Positions 33,616 to 44,142 are shown, counted from the first letter of the stretch. The stretch is 64,000 bases of DNA from Liquorilactobacillus mali KCTC 3596 = DSM 20444 (GCF_000260415.1 NZ_BACP01000003.1:1-64000), one strand, 5' to 3'. The notes: generated from the sequence alone by a model not told the origin. Made by a program: numbers and translations.

Positions 33616-34623
33616 TTGTTAAAAGCATTAGATGGTGATGGGAGATTGATATGGGCTAGTGATGCAATCAACGGTGGCAACTATTATTGCCCTTTTTGTC
33701 ACTCGAAACTTCTTATAAAAAATGGCACGCTAAAAAGAAATCATTTTGCTCATCAAAAAAAAGAGTGTCACAGTTTCTCTGAGGGTGAAACAGTTGAACA
33801 TTTACAAGGGAAGATGGCACTTGCAAAACTTTTTGAGAGGGATCGATATAGTACAGAGATGGAAAGCTATTTTCCTGAACTTAGACAACGGCCTGACATT
33901 GTGATTCAAAAGAATTTCCAAAAGGGTATAATCGAGTTTCAATGTGCACCGGTGTCGGTTTCAAAGATGAGAGCACGCAGCAAGGGATATAAGAAGGCAG
34001 GATTCAAGTTCTTGTGGATATTAGGACAACAATATCTTTTGAAAAGGAAAATGACACAGCAAATTGCAAAATTTCTCAAATGGAATAGGTCACAGGGATA
34101 CTACTTAGTTTATTATCTAACAAATAAAAAAATATTTAGAGTGATTTATAATATTCAGCAAACTGATTATCTACCATTGAAATATAAAATAGCTGATTTT
34201 GGCACCGTGACTGCGCTTAAAGAATTTCTAACTAGCAAAAATAATTTTGAATTTTGTAAAATTTCTCAAAATGCATGTATAATCCAAGCTAATTTTTTTG
34301 AAAGAGACATTCTGCGAAGCCAAGGAAATTTTAGAAGTTTGCAGATTAGGTGTTACTTGCGGAAACAAAATCTTGAAGCTCTTAAGACCTTATTATTTGC
34401 TGGCAGATATTCACCGCCAATCTATGCTGTTAAGGAACTATATTGGAAGACCGATTTTATATATCTGAAAAAATTAAATAATATCAGTGAAAAAGATTTA
34501 TATTGGAAAATAATTTTGGAGCATCAAAAGTATCTGTTTGAAGTACCATTAGTAAATGTAGATAGAATAGCTGATTTACAAGTAAAAGAAATGAATTCAT
34601 TTGTTGATAAGCAAGGAAGTTAA
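33616..34623 (+). CDS. coiA: Competence protein CoiA
   Basis: A DNA-processing protein needed during natural transformation; 335 residues. The N-terminus has a zinc-like Y-Y-C-P-F-C motif and F-A-H-Q, followed by a nuclease-like core with R-P-D-I-V-I, I-E-F-Q-C-A-P-V-S and K-F-L-W-I-L-G. TTG 33616 is chosen because AGGGG lies 8 bp upstream and CoiA proteins begin M-L-x-A; the frame is open further upstream without a site. It lies between mecA and pepF, as in B. subtilis (yjbF/coiA). With recA and cinA also here, transformation genes are partly represented. Confidence 0.9.
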   Translation: MLKALDGDGRLIWASDAINGGNYYCPFCHSKLLIKNGTLKRNHFAHQKKECHSFSEGETVEHLQGKMALAKLFERDRYSTEMESYFPELRQRPDIVIQKNFQKGIIEFQCAPVSVSKMRARSKGYKKAGFKFLWILGQQYLLKRKMTQQIAKFLKWNRSQGYYLVYYLTNKKIFRVIYNIQQTDYLPLKYKIADFGTVTALKEFLTSKNNFEFCKISQNACIIQANFFERDILRSQGNFRSLQIRCYLRKQNLEALKTLLFAGRYSPPIYAVKELYWKTDFIYLKKLNNISEKDLYWKIILEHQKYLFEVPLVNVDRIADLQVKEMNSFVDKQGS

Positions 34624-34715
34624 CTGTTAATCTCGTTTTTTAATAATATTGCATTCTGGCTCCAACTATGATTTCATTAATAAAATAAAGAAGTGTTGCT
34701 GGGGAGGGCTATAAC

Positions 34716-36527
34716 ATGTCAAAAGAGATTTCCAAATTAAAAAGTAGAAGTGAAGTACCTGAGGAATTAAAGTGGGATTTAACAAAGGTATACCAAAACG
34801 AAAATGAACTAGCTGAAGATATTAAAGGGATACAAGAAGAAATCAAGAGAGCAGATAAACTAAAAAATACTCTCAAAGATGGGAGTTTGGCTCTTAAAGA
34901 AGCATTAAAGACTTATTTTACAGTTGAAAGAAAGACAGTTAAGGTATACGTTTATACGAGTATGCTGAGTGATCAGGATACGAATAATAAAAAAAATCAG
35001 GGCTTGTTTTCGCAAGCACAACAACTTTATGCTAAAGTTGCTGCAGCTTTTTCATGGTTTGAACCAGAACTATTGGCGTTAGGCGAGAAAAAATTGAATG
35101 AGTATTACGATAATGATCAAGAATTGACAGGATACAAGCAGTATATAAGCGAAATCATGGCAAAGAAAGATCATTTATTATCAGAAAAAGAAGAGAAGCT
35201 TCTTGCAGGAGCGTCTGATATTTTTTCTACACCGGAAAATATTTTTGGAATATTGAATAATGCTGATCTTAAATTTCCAACTGTAACAGATGAAAAGGGA
35301 AATAAGGTTGAGTTGTCGCATGGATTGTACGGAAAATTTTTGGAGTCTGGAAATCGTAGAGTTAGAAAAGAAGCATTTCAAGGGTTGTACAAGACATATG
35401 GACAATTTGAAAATACATTTGCAACTTCGCTTGCAGCGCATGTACATACGCATAATTTTCAAGCGAGTGTCAGAAACTATCCAGATGCAGTTTCGGCTGC
35501 ATTAAGTACTAATAATATTCCTGTTGCTGTTTACGATACATTAGTTGAACGAGTGAACAATCATCTAGATTTGTTGCATCGCTACGTAGAAGTGCGAAAA
35601 GAGGTATTAAATTTGGATTCGGTACATATGTACGATTTATATGCACCAATTACAAAATTACCTGAGGAAAAATATAATTATAAAAATTCAAAAAAGATAG
35701 CGCTGGATGCACTAAGTATATTTGGGGAAGATTATGTTCAGACGGTTAAAAATGCATTTGCAAGTCGTTGGATAGATGTTCTTGAAAATACTGGTAAGCG
35801 CAGCGGAGCGTACTCATCGGGAATGTTTGATACGCCACCGTATATTTTACTTAATTGGCAGGATAACTTGGAGAGTCTTTTCACGTTAGTACATGAGATG
35901 GGTCACAGTATGCATTCATATTTGAGCAATCATAATCAACCGTATCACTACAGTGACTACTCAATTTTTGTTGCTGAGATCGCATCAACAACTAATGAGA
36001 ATATTTTGACACAATACTTACTAGATAATAGTGATGACTTGCAATTTAAAGCTTATGTATTGAATCACTACTTGGATGGATTCAAGGGAACAGTGTATCG
36101 TCAAACGCAATTTGCAGAATTTGAGAGATGGCTTCATGATCAGGACAAGGCCGGGTTACCGTTGACTTCACAAGAACTCAATAATAAATATGCTAACTTA
36201 AATGAGCATTATTATGGGCCTGCAATCACTAATGATCCAGAAATTGCTTTGGAGTGGTCGAGAATTCCTCATTTCTATTACAACTTTTATGTATACCAGT
36301 ATGCTACAGGATTTGCAGCTGCAAGTGCCTTAGCAGGCAAGATTGTAAAAGAAGGGCCTGCAAGCTATCTTGAATTCTTAAAATCAGGTAGCTCTGCATT
36401 ACCGATTGATATTGTTAAACAAGCGGGCGTTGATATGACAAAACCTAATTATTTAGATGATGCTTTTGTGGTTTTTGAGCAACGTTTGGGAGAGCTTGAA
36501 GATGTTCTGGCAAAATTACAGAATTAG
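34716..36527 (+). CDS. pepF: Oligoendopeptidase F
   Basis: Cytoplasmic zinc M3B peptidase that cuts 7-17 residue peptides; 603 residues, full length. The zinc site is L-V-H-E-M-G-H-S-M-H-S-Y with a downstream Glu in F-V-A-E-I-A-S-T-T-N-E. The C-terminal G-P-A-I-T and Y-Q-Y-A-T-G-F segments also match. It lies between coiA and spxH. Confidence 0.96.
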   Translation: MSKEISKLKSRSEVPEELKWDLTKVYQNENELAEDIKGIQEEIKRADKLKNTLKDGSLALKEALKTYFTVERKTVKVYVYTSMLSDQDTNNKKNQGLFSQAQQLYAKVAAAFSWFEPELLALGEKKLNEYYDNDQELTGYKQYISEIMAKKDHLLSEKEEKLLAGASDIFSTPENIFGILNNADLKFPTVTDEKGNKVELSHGLYGKFLESGNRRVRKEAFQGLYKTYGQFENTFATSLAAHVHTHNFQASVRNYPDAVSAALSTNNIPVAVYDTLVERVNNHLDLLHRYVEVRKEVLNLDSVHMYDLYAPITKLPEEKYNYKNSKKIALDALSIFGEDYVQTVKNAFASRWIDVLENTGKRSGAYSSGMFDTPPYILLNWQDNLESLFTLVHEMGHSMHSYLSNHNQPYHYSDYSIFVAEIASTTNENILTQYLLDNSDDLQFKAYVLNHYLDGFKGTVYRQTQFAEFERWLHDQDKAGLPLTSQELNNKYANLNEHYYGPAITNDPEIALEWSRIPHFYYNFYVYQYATGFAAASALAGKIVKEGPASYLEFLKSGSSALPIDIVKQAGVDMTKPNYLDDAFVVFEQRLGELEDVLAKLQN

Positions 36528-36604
36528 AATTGCCAGTTAGTGTAAAATTTTGAGTACAAGAATGATTGAATTAATATGTTGATTTGAAAAATATTAATTA
36601 TAAT

Positions 36605-36645
36605 AAAGAAGGGGCAAGTCGTGTATTTCGACTTGCTCCCTCTTT
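36605..36645 (+). terminator. Bidirectional terminator between pepF and spxH, copy E
   Basis: AAAGA-GGGGCAAGTCG pairs with CGACTTGC-CCCTCTTT. The loop (TGTATTT) differs from the other copies, so it may not belong to the repeat family. Confidence 0.75.
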
Positions 36646-36682
36646 ACCTCATGTAAAATATTACCTAGATGCACTATAATTT

Positions 36683-37315
36683 TTAAATTGTGTGAAGCGA
36701 GGTAATTGAATTTTTATGAACCTTACTATTTTTGCATAGCATAATTTCATCGTTCAGCTTACCAAGACATAACTTCTCAAGCATATCGTAAGAGGAGCAA
36801 TCCGTGAGTGAAACACCAAAGTCAATGTTGGCGAGATTGTACAGTACCATTGTTGAATGAGTGGTGACGTTCATCTCAGCAGCCATCTGTTGATCTCGCT
36901 TGAATGATTCAATCGTAAACTTGGAATGGCGATCATTCTCAAACATCTCGCAGTCAATTCCGATAGAACCGATAATGTCATGGACGACTTCGTTTGTGTA
37001 CTTTTTGTCACCATTAAAAACTTTATCCTGAAGATTCAAAAGAAAACTACGCCCATGTTTCTTACCCTGAAAAAGGGCAGCTTTGTAGTCAAGGGAAGCT
37101 TGATAGATATCGTTGAAGATTTTGTTTCTTATATCGAGATTATTTAAAGGTAAATTATGCTCACTCAATACATTGGTAACCGTATTAAGATTTAAAAATG
37201 GGATAAACCTGAATCGAATATCAATATCAAGATTTTTTACAAGTTTTATAATATTTTTCTCTGATTGATAGGACTTTCTTCCAACCGGATTGATAAATAA
37301 ATACATTTCTAACAC
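36683..37315 (-). CDS. spxH: ClpXP adaptor SpxH (YjbH), DsbA-like fold without the CXXC motif
   Basis: A 210-residue DsbA-family protein that presents Spx to ClpXP. The N-terminal L-F-I-N-P-V-G-R-K-S-Y-Q-S-E-K-N-I matches the family position of the thioredoxin motif, but no Cys pair is present there, so it is an adaptor rather than a redox enzyme. GTG 37315 has a G-run site 7 bp upstream; ATG 37306 is possible. It is transcribed away from relQ. Identification rests on this pattern plus the conserved coiA-pepF-yjbH-relQ order. Confidence 0.82.
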   Translation of the reverse strand: MLEMYLFINPVGRKSYQSEKNIIKLVKNLDIDIRFRFIPFLNLNTVTNVLSEHNLPLNNLDIRNKIFNDIYQASLDYKAALFQGKKHGRSFLLNLQDKVFNGDKKYTNEVVHDIIGSIGIDCEMFENDRHSKFTIESFKRDQQMAAEMNVTTHSTMVLYNLANIDFGVSLTDCSSYDMLEKLCLGKLNDEIMLCKNSKVHKNSITSLHTI

Positions 37316-37517
37316 AATTTTTCCCCCATATGAATATACGTAATCTCTCTTATGATTAAATGCTATCTATACTTTAACAAAAAAAAAATAATTCAATAAT
37401 TGTGCTTATTTTTGATCAAAATAAGTGAGAATTTAGTTTTACTTGCAATTATTACGTTTGCAATAAAGATATGTTAAACTGAGGGGTATAATTTAATCTA
37501 GGTTAGAGGGGATTATT

Positions 37518-38150
37518 TTGAAAGAAGATTGGACAGACTTCTTATTACCTTACAAGCAGACTACATCTGAGTTAAAGGCAAAATTTACATCGTTGCGCGA
37601 CCAATTTAGATTATCACAGCAACATGTCCCAATCGAATTTGTAACAGCTCGGGTAAAGCCCATAGATAGCATAATTGAAAAAATGCAGCGTCGCAATATT
37701 GTGGAAACAAATTTAGAAACTGAGATGGAAGATATTGCTGGTATTAGGATAATGTGCCAGTTTGTTGATGATATCTATCAATTAGTGAAGTTAATTAGAA
37801 AACGAAATGATTTAAGTGTCATTGAAGAAAGAGATTATATTGCTAATGAAAAAGAAAGTGGATATCGTTCATACCATCTGATTATAAAGTATCCGGTCCA
37901 GCTACTGGAAGGACAAAAGAATGTACTGGCCGAAATTCAAATCAGAACACTAGCAATGAATTTTTGGGCCACAATTGAGCATTCTTTAAACTACAAGTAT
38001 AATGGCCAATTTCCGGTCGAGCTAGAGGTTAGGTTAAAGAGGGCTGCCGAGGCAGCTTTTCAGTTAGATCAGGAAATGTCAGCAATTCGGGAAGAAATAA
38101 AGGATGCACAGCAAGAATTTTCATATCGAAGGGGTAATGATAAAAGATAA
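37518..38150 (+). CDS. relQ: Small (p)ppGpp synthetase RelQ
   Basis: A 210-residue single-domain alarmone synthetase (GTP pyrophosphokinase) without hydrolase or regulatory domains. The synthetase signature appears as D-I-A-G-I-R-I-M-C, E-S-G-Y-R-S-Y-H, A-E-I-Q-I-R-T-L and W-A-T-I-E-H-S-L-N-Y-K-Y. It starts with TTG 37518 behind GAGGGG. nadK and rluD follow, matching B. subtilis yjbM-yjbN-yjbO. Confidence 0.95.
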   Translation: MKEDWTDFLLPYKQTTSELKAKFTSLRDQFRLSQQHVPIEFVTARVKPIDSIIEKMQRRNIVETNLETEMEDIAGIRIMCQFVDDIYQLVKLIRKRNDLSVIEERDYIANEKESGYRSYHLIIKYPVQLLEGQKNVLAEIQIRTLAMNFWATIEHSLNYKYNGQFPVELEVRLKRAAEAAFQLDQEMSAIREEIKDAQQEFSYRRGNDKR

Positions 38151-38244
38151 TGGTTTCATTTGTAAAATATTTTCTTTTATACTATACTCGTGCGATAATA
38201 TAAAATGGTGGTTAAATTAAGAACGAATTTAGAAGAGGTCGGCT

Positions 38245-39051
38245 ATGAAAATCGCGATTTTTACAAATGATGGGCGTCAATCAGTAAAAGTAACCAAAAA
38301 ACTCCGAAAAAAGTTTGAGGATACACATTTTGTTATGGATGAAAAAAATCCTGACATCGTTGTAACTATTGGTGGCGATGGGACTTTATTGGCGGCCTTT
38401 CATAAATATGAAAGTATCTTGGATACAGTTCGCTTTGTTGCAGTGCATACTGGACATTTGGGATTCTACACAGATTGGCGTGATGATGAGATTGATGATT
38501 TGGTTATTAGCTTGCAGTCAGATAATGGCCAATCGGTCAGCTACCCTTTATTGGATATAAGGGTTAAATATGAGGATGATCAAAGGCCAGTCAATCTTTT
38601 AGCATTAAACGAAGCAACTTTAAAGCGAAATAGTGCAACTATGGTAACTGATGTTTTCGTAGGTGGCGACCTATTTGAGAAGTTCAGGGGTGATGGCCTT
38701 TGTATTTCTACCCCAACTGGCTCAACTGCTTATAATAAATCACTAGGTGGTGCCGTGATTCATCCTAATCTAAAGGTCTTACAGATGACTGAGATAAGTT
38801 CTATAAACAATAGAGTTTTTCGGACCTTAAGTTCACCAATGATAATTGCGCCGAATGATTGGGTAACTTTGGTTCCAACAAGTGAATGTGATTATATTCT
38901 AACGGTTGATCAGGATAGTTTTCATGGTAGGAGAATTGAACAAATTAGGTTTAAAATCTCAAATAGAAGCATACAATTCGCTAAATATCGGCATATGCAA
39001 TTTTGGCAAAGGGTCCAAGATGCATTTATTGGGGCAGAGTATGCAAATTAG
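38245..39051 (+). CDS. nadK: NAD kinase
   Basis: Phosphorylates NAD to NADP; 268 residues. It has the G-G-D-G-T motif in [20 protein letters not shown], and [16 protein letters not shown]. It overlaps the rluD start by 11 bp. Confidence 0.97.
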   Translation: MKIAIFTNDGRQSVKVTKKLRKKFEDTHFVMDEKNPDIVVTIGGDGTLLAAFHKYESILDTVRFVAVHTGHLGFYTDWRDDEIDDLVISLQSDNGQSVSYPLLDIRVKYEDDQRPVNLLALNEATLKRNSATMVTDVFVGGDLFEKFRGDGLCISTPTGSTAYNKSLGGAVIHPNLKVLQMTEISSINNRVFRTLSSPMIIAPNDWVTLVPTSECDYILTVDQDSFHGRRIEQIRFKISNRSIQFAKYRHMQFWQRVQDAFIGAEYAN

Positions 39052-39943
39052 TTGGTTTTACAATGGAAACCAGCCAATAAGGGTAAAAACATTCTTGAAG
39101 CAAAAAAGAGTTTCGCGCCGATTATTGGCTACAGTTCGTTCTGATGGTGGCAAATTACTCATAAATGGTAATGAAGGTAGAAAAATTGATAAGATGGTAA
39201 GCGGGGATTTGCTAGTAATCAGCTTACCATCTGAAAAAATCAGTCCTTTTCTTGTGCCTTCATTTGTACCGCTTAATATTTTGTACGAGGATCGCGACTA
39301 TTTGGTTGTTGATAAGCCAGCAGGTGTTGCGTCTATTCCTTCTGCGTTGCACAAGGAAGATTCACTTGTCGCGCGGGTACTGGGATACTACCGGATCAGG
39401 GGCTATAAGGAAATTGGGCCTCACATAGCAACGCGACTTGATCGTGACACCTCGGGGATTGTATTGTTTGCAAAACATCGGTATGCCCATGCGATGATTG
39501 ATGAACAATTAAAGGCACATGAAATTAAGAAATTTTACTATACAATATTGCAAGGAAGTATGGCAACAAACCACTTACTAATAAATTTACCACTTGCTCG
39601 AATGCAAGGATCTCTTGTGAGAAGAATGGTTGCAAAAAATGGAAAATATGCGAGCACCGAGTACTGGAAAGAATCTGAAAGTCAGAACTATGTTCTTTGC
39701 AGGATACAGTTGCACACGGGCAGGACTCACCAAATTAGAGTTCATAGTGCATTCTTGGGGATGCCACTTGTAGGGGATACATTGTATGGTGGAGTTAGTA
39801 GGCTTCCACTGCAAAGACAGGCACTTCATTGTCAGCAGGTGACTTTTTTCCATCCATTTCTAAATAAAGAATTAACAATTACAAGTAAAATTGCAGATGA
39901 TATGCAAATGTTTATTAATAACGAGTTCAACGTTAAGGGGTGA
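39041..39943 (+). CDS. rluD: RluA/RluD family pseudouridine synthase
   Basis: Isomerises uridines in 23S rRNA; 300 residues. An S4-like N-terminus ([15 protein letters not shown]) leads to the catalytic [10 protein letters not shown] motif with its Asp, then the [11 protein letters not shown] signature. ATG 39041 is chosen because it overlaps the nadK end and begins the usual N-terminus; the same frame is open 135 bp further upstream inside nadK. The exact modified sites cannot be told. Confidence 0.9.
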   Translation: MQISWFYNGNQPIRVKTFLKQKRVSRRLLATVRSDGGKLLINGNEGRKIDKMVSGDLLVISLPSEKISPFLVPSFVPLNILYEDRDYLVVDKPAGVASIPSALHKEDSLVARVLGYYRIRGYKEIGPHIATRLDRDTSGIVLFAKHRYAHAMIDEQLKAHEIKKFYYTILQGSMATNHLLINLPLARMQGSLVRRMVAKNGKYASTEYWKESESQNYVLCRIQLHTGRTHQIRVHSAFLGMPLVGDTLYGGVSRLPLQRQALHCQQVTFFHPFLNKELTITSKIADDMQMFINNEFNVKG

Positions 39944-39949
39944 TAATTC

Positions 39950-41317
39950 ATGGGAGATAGAGAGAAGAGAGATGCAGATATAAGAGACAAAATTGTTAAT
40001 TTGCTTGATCAGCAACAGGCAACAAAATTTCACCAGCAGTTTGTAATGCTTCATGTGTATGAACAAGCATTAATTTTTGTTAATTTAGATGAAAAACAAC
40101 GAGCAAGGGTGTATCGCTATCTCACTCCTGCTGAATTAGCCGATACCTTTAATGCGATCGAGGAAGAACCTGAAAATGTAGCAAAATATTTTCAAGAGAT
40201 GTCAACTAAGTATGCTGCTGGAGTAATATCTGAGATGTATACTGATAATGCTGTTGATATTTTGGCATATGTGGATAATGTAAGTTTAAATAAGTACTTA
40301 AGGCTGTTGCCACGGGAAAATGCTGCAGAAATCAAAGAAATGCTGCACTATGAAGATAAAACAGCCGGAGCTATTATGGCAACCGAATTCGTCAAGATTG
40401 TCGTCAATCAAACTGCTAGATCTGCGCTGCATGTTTTGAAAAAAGCTGCAGTTGATGCGGAAACAATTTATTATTCATACGTGGTCGATGCTGATGACAA
40501 ACTTATTGGTGTAGTCACCTTAAGGGACTTGTTGATTAGCGATGATGATTTGTTGATTGAAGAAATTATGAATAACCAAGTAATGTCGGTAAAAGTCGAT
40601 GAAGATCAAGAAGACGTTGCTAAGACAATTCGTGACTATAACTTTTTGGCAATTCCAGTGACAGATTATGATGAAAAGATGATTGGAATTATCACAGTCG
40701 ATGATATTATCGATGTTATCGATGAAGAATCTGCTGAAGATTACTCTGGACTGGCTGGTGTTGATACAGAGGAAAGTACAACTAATCCCTTTAAATCTGC
40801 TTCGAAGAGATTACCATGGCTCGTAACACTGCTTTTTTTGGGAATGTCAACTGCAACATTAATTTCGCATTATGAACAGCTAGTGAGTGAGGCAAGTATC
40901 TTGGCAGTTTTTATCTCATCTATTACGGGTACTGCGGGGAATGCAGGGACGCAAAGTTTGGCTGTTGCGGTCAGAAAACTGGCTTCTAAAGATGATAATG
41001 ATGGCCTTTTCAAGACGATTATTACTGAATTATTGACTGGTCTCATAATAGGGATAATTACAGGACTAACAATTTTTTTAATTGTTGGAATTTGGAAGGG
41101 TAATTTTGTTTTAGGTTTTGTAATTGGCTTGGCTATGATGTGTGCGATTATTGTGGCCAATTTGGCTGGTGGTCTTATTCCTATGGCCATGGACAAGCTG
41201 GGCTTTGATCCAGCAGTTGCCTCCGGTCCTTTCATTTCAACGCTTAGTGATTTAACTTCTGTTTTAATTTATTTCAATATTGCGAGTCTATTTTTATCAT
41301 TCATTGTAAAGAAATGA
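39950..41317 (+). CDS. mgtE: Magnesium transporter MgtE
   Basis: Mg2+-gated channel of the cytoplasmic membrane; 455 residues. The N domain (about 10-135, helical, with L-T-P-A-E-L-A-D-T) is followed by paired CBS domains (about 136-260; G-V-V-T-L-R-D-L-L and G-I-I-T-V-D-D-I-I-D), and five membrane helices from about 285 to the end. The pore region has G-N-A-G-T-Q-S. AAGGGGTGAT precedes the ATG. It is 6 bp after rluD. Confidence 0.95.
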   Translation: MGDREKRDADIRDKIVNLLDQQQATKFHQQFVMLHVYEQALIFVNLDEKQRARVYRYLTPAELADTFNAIEEEPENVAKYFQEMSTKYAAGVISEMYTDNAVDILAYVDNVSLNKYLRLLPRENAAEIKEMLHYEDKTAGAIMATEFVKIVVNQTARSALHVLKKAAVDAETIYYSYVVDADDKLIGVVTLRDLLISDDDLLIEEIMNNQVMSVKVDEDQEDVAKTIRDYNFLAIPVTDYDEKMIGIITVDDIIDVIDEESAEDYSGLAGVDTEESTTNPFKSASKRLPWLVTLLFLGMSTATLISHYEQLVSEASILAVFISSITGTAGNAGTQSLAVAVRKLASKDDNDGLFKTIITELLTGLIIGIITGLTIFLIVGIWKGNFVLGFVIGLAMMCAIIVANLAGGLIPMAMDKLGFDPAVASGPFISTLSDLTSVLIYFNIASLFLSFIVKK

Positions 41318-41367
41318 CTCATTTAAAATATTTCGTAAATTTGTTATAAGCATTACAAAGAATATTA

Positions 41368-41413
41368 AACAGAGGACTGGTTCAAAAGTTATTTTTGAAT
41401 CAGCCCTCTGTTT
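41368..41413 (+). terminator. Palindromic terminator repeat, copy F
   Basis: AAACAGAGG-CTG-TTCAAAA pairs with TTTTGAA-CAG-CCTCTGTTT. The tail ATTCCGTATAAACACGTGC matches that of copy B. Confidence 0.85.
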
Positions 41414-41488
41414 ATTCCGTATAAACACGTGCCCGTAAGCCAAATTTTACTGGCTTATGCCACATTTTCTTTTCTTGTGTCAAAAAAG

Positions 41489-42520
41489 TTAATTGAAGCG
41501 CGCAAAAGAGACACAGACCCCCTCAGGTACCGGGATATCTTTTTGAAGTAGAGTAAGTGAACCATCTGTACTAGAACGTTCAAAAAGTGTAGCGTTGTCG
41601 GTGTTTTGGTTGGTAACAACCAGAAACTTTTCAGTTGAATCTAGTGCAAAGTCACGTGGGAATTCACCTTCTGTTGACGTGTAGCCAGAATGACTGAGTG
41701 TGAAATCAGGATTGACTTTGAACACAGCAATTGTATTGTGACCACGATTAGAGACATAGACGAATTTACCATCAGTTGAAATACGAACTGCCGCAACCCC
41801 GTTATTAGCTGCATCAAACGTCTCGGGAATCGTTACGAGTGTCTGAAGTAAATCAAATTTGCCAGTTTGACTGTCGTAAGACAGTGTAGATATGTGACTG
41901 CTGAGTTCACCAACAAGGTAGGCAAATTTACCATTTGGATGGAAAACGATATGACGTGGGGCGAAACCAGGAGCCGTTTCAAAGGTTGCAACCAAGCTTA
42001 ATTGTCCGTTTGCACTAATATCGTAAGTATAGACTTTATCGGATCCTAGATCACAGACAACTAGACGTTTATCTGGAGTCAAATCAGTAAAATGTATTTT
42101 TGCTGTATCTTGTTCTGGTAGTGGACCATGACCAGTATGTTTAACTTCATTAACAGTTGTTAATACCCCATCTGAATCAACTTTGTAGACTGTAATTGTA
42201 CCCTTATGATAGTTTGCAGCAAAGGCCAAATGATGCTCATTATCTAATCCAACATAGCAGGGAGGTGCGCCAGCAGCTGTTTGTGTATTGATAAGTTTAG
42301 GTTTCGTTTTGCCAGAAAAGCTTGCGATGCCACCCAAATCATCGTCTTTTACAACGGTAAAGACTTGACCAGCAGAATTGCTTTGCAGGTAAGTTGGATT
42401 ATCTAGTTGAATAAATAATTCTGGAGTAGATAATCGCTTTTTATTTTCATCCAGAATTGCTTCATAGATACCTTTAGAAGCTTTTTTAGTGTAAGTACCA
42501 AATAGAATTTTTTGAGTCAA
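41489..42520 (-). CDS. pgl: Lactonase family protein (6-phosphogluconolactonase type)
   Basis: A seven-bladed beta-propeller lactonase (343 residues) of the YbhE family, which hydrolyses 6-phosphogluconolactone in the pentose phosphate route. Repeats such as R-H-I-V-F-H-P-N-G-K-F-A-Y-L, V-R-I-S-T-D-G-K-F-V-Y-V-S-N-R-G-H-N-T-I-A and P-R-D-F-A-L-D-S-T-E-K-F-L-V mark the blades. GGAGGAC precedes the ATG. It is convergent with mgtE. Confidence 0.9.
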   Translation of the reverse strand: MTQKILFGTYTKKASKGIYEAILDENKKRLSTPELFIQLDNPTYLQSNSAGQVFTVVKDDDLGGIASFSGKTKPKLINTQTAAGAPPCYVGLDNEHHLAFAANYHKGTITVYKVDSDGVLTTVNEVKHTGHGPLPEQDTAKIHFTDLTPDKRLVVCDLGSDKVYTYDISANGQLSLVATFETAPGFAPRHIVFHPNGKFAYLVGELSSHISTLSYDSQTGKFDLLQTLVTIPETFDAANNGVAAVRISTDGKFVYVSNRGHNTIAVFKVNPDFTLSHSGYTSTEGEFPRDFALDSTEKFLVVTNQNTDNATLFERSSTDGSLTLLQKDIPVPEGVCVSFARFN

Positions 42521-42664
42521 TATACGTCCTCCTTAGAGTATTTATTATTTTCTATAAGTATATCATATCTTATAAAAACGGTAACAATTACTTAGTAAAG
42601 TTCGACTACAATGTGATACAATAAATGATAAAGACAAACACTTAGTGGAGAAGGGGTCAGTAGT

Positions 42665-43021
42665 ATGCTAGAAGCAAAGGTTGTTGAAATTGGGCCAGAG
42701 GCTATTTCAAAAAACGATCCATTGATGATTCTTTTTGATGAAACAGCATCGGTCCAATTAAGACGAGTATCTGTGGTACAACATTTTATAAATTCAGACA
42801 TTAAAAAAAGAGATATTAAGAGTTTGAAAAACATTCAGATTGATGATCAGGTTTATGAAATAAAACATATTGGGGAATTAGTTCAAAGTAATATGGAAAT
42901 GATTGGTCATGCAACTTTGTTTTTTGCACCAGTTCCTGAGAACCCACAGCATAGCGGAATTTATTTAGAACCATATGAATTACCAAATATTTCTGTTGGA
43001 AGTGTTATTAAGTATTATTAG
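42665..43021 (+). CDS. Orphan glucitol/sorbitol-type PTS IIA-like protein
   Basis: A 118-residue protein matching the IIA-Gut family in length and pattern: F-D-E-T-A-S at residue 23, a basic V-S-V-V-Q-H stretch, D-D-Q-V-Y-E-I-K-H-I-G-E-L-V-Q-S-N, G-H-A-T-L-F-F, and a closing I-S-V-G-S-V-I. No IIB/IIC or sorbitol genes are nearby, so it may be a regulatory or stray phosphocarrier. GGGG-type ribosome site before ATG 42665. Confidence 0.75.
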   Translation: MLEAKVVEIGPEAISKNDPLMILFDETASVQLRRVSVVQHFINSDIKKRDIKSLKNIQIDDQVYEIKHIGELVQSNMEMIGHATLFFAPVPENPQHSGIYLEPYELPNISVGSVIKYY

Positions 43022-43091
43022 AACTAAACTTGACACAGACTTGAATGTAGAAGAAGCGTGACTCAAGATGAAAAGCGTTCGCGTGTAATTA

Positions 43092-43137
43092 AAAAAGGAA
43101 GCTAGGTTAAAAGTTAAATTGACCTAGCTTCCTTTTT
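43092..43137 (+). terminator. Palindromic terminator repeat, copy G
   Basis: AAAAAGGAAGCTAGGT pairs with ACCTAGCTTCCTTTTT around an AAGTTAAA loop. It is shared by the PTS-like gene and the convergent guaC. Confidence 0.88.
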
Positions 43138-43164
43138 GCTACACTTTTATTTTAAAAATACTTG

Positions 43165-44142
43165 TTAGATATTATCTCCATTGAAAATTGAATTTTTTAC
43201 GATAACATAATCAACTTTTCTTAATGAATTCAATTCTCGACCACCAGCATAAGAGATTGACGACTGCAAATCTTCACGCATCTCGCGCAATGTGTCGGCA
43301 ATAGAACCGCGGTAAGGAATTAGTACTTTCTTTCCTTCGACATTCTTGTACTGGCCCTTTTGATATTGTGATGCTGAACCAAAGTAAGTCTTGAACTTCT
43401 CACCATTTTGTTCGATGATTTCACCAGGACTTTCTTTATGACCAGCAAACAGCGAACCAATCATGCACATTGAAGCGCCAAAACGAATCGATTTTGCAAT
43501 ATCGCCATTGTGACGGATTCCTCCATCTGCAATGATTGGTTTACTTGCAGCCTTTCCACAGAGACGAACAGCAGCTAATTGCCAACCACCAGTACCAAAA
43601 CCGGTTTTAAGTTTTGTAATGCAAACTTTACCAGGACCAATTCCAACTTTTGTTGCATCTGCACCAGCATTTTCGAGTTCACGAACACCTTCTGGAGTAC
43701 CGACATTTCCAGCTATCACAAAAGTACCAGGAAGTTTTTTCTTAATATACTTGATCATTTCAATGACTGTGTCAGAGTGACCGTGGGCAACATCGATAGT
43801 AATGTATTCTGGAATAGCTCTGAGTTCAGCTAGTTCGTCTATTAATTTGTATTCATTTGATTTTACACCAACTGAAATTGAAGCAAAAAGCCCTTTGGAA
43901 TGCATCATCTGTACGAAGGTTGTCCTTTTATTTTCTTCAAAGCGGTGCATGATATAAAAATAACCATTTTGGGCTAGCCAGATAGCAAGTGGTTCATCAA
44001 TTATTGTTTGCATATTTGCTGGGACTACAGGAATCCTAAAAGTCATTGGACCAAACTTGACAGTGGTGTCAACTTCAGACCGACTTTTAACGATACACTT
44101 ATTTGGAACTAATTGAATATCTTCATAATCGAATACAGACAT
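43165..44142 (-). CDS. guaC: GMP reductase
   Basis: Converts GMP to IMP with NADPH in purine salvage; 325 residues. It shows V-P-A-N-M-Q-T-I near residue 36, V-I-A-G-N-V-G-T-P, the catalytic loop [10 protein letters not shown] and [10 protein letters not shown]. The lack of CBS domains and the N-terminus [10 protein letters not shown] separate it from IMP dehydrogenase. GAGAGGTT precedes ATG 44142. Confidence 0.95.
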   Translation of the reverse strand: MSVFDYEDIQLVPNKCIVKSRSEVDTTVKFGPMTFRIPVVPANMQTIIDEPLAIWLAQNGYFYIMHRFEENKRTTFVQMMHSKGLFASISVGVKSNEYKLIDELAELRAIPEYITIDVAHGHSDTVIEMIKYIKKKLPGTFVIAGNVGTPEGVRELENAGADATKVGIGPGKVCITKLKTGFGTGGWQLAAVRLCGKAASKPIIADGGIRHNGDIAKSIRFGASMCMIGSLFAGHKESPGEIIEQNGEKFKTYFGSASQYQKGQYKNVEGKKVLIPYRGSIADTLREMREDLQSSISYAGGRELNSLRKVDYVIVKNSIFNGDNI

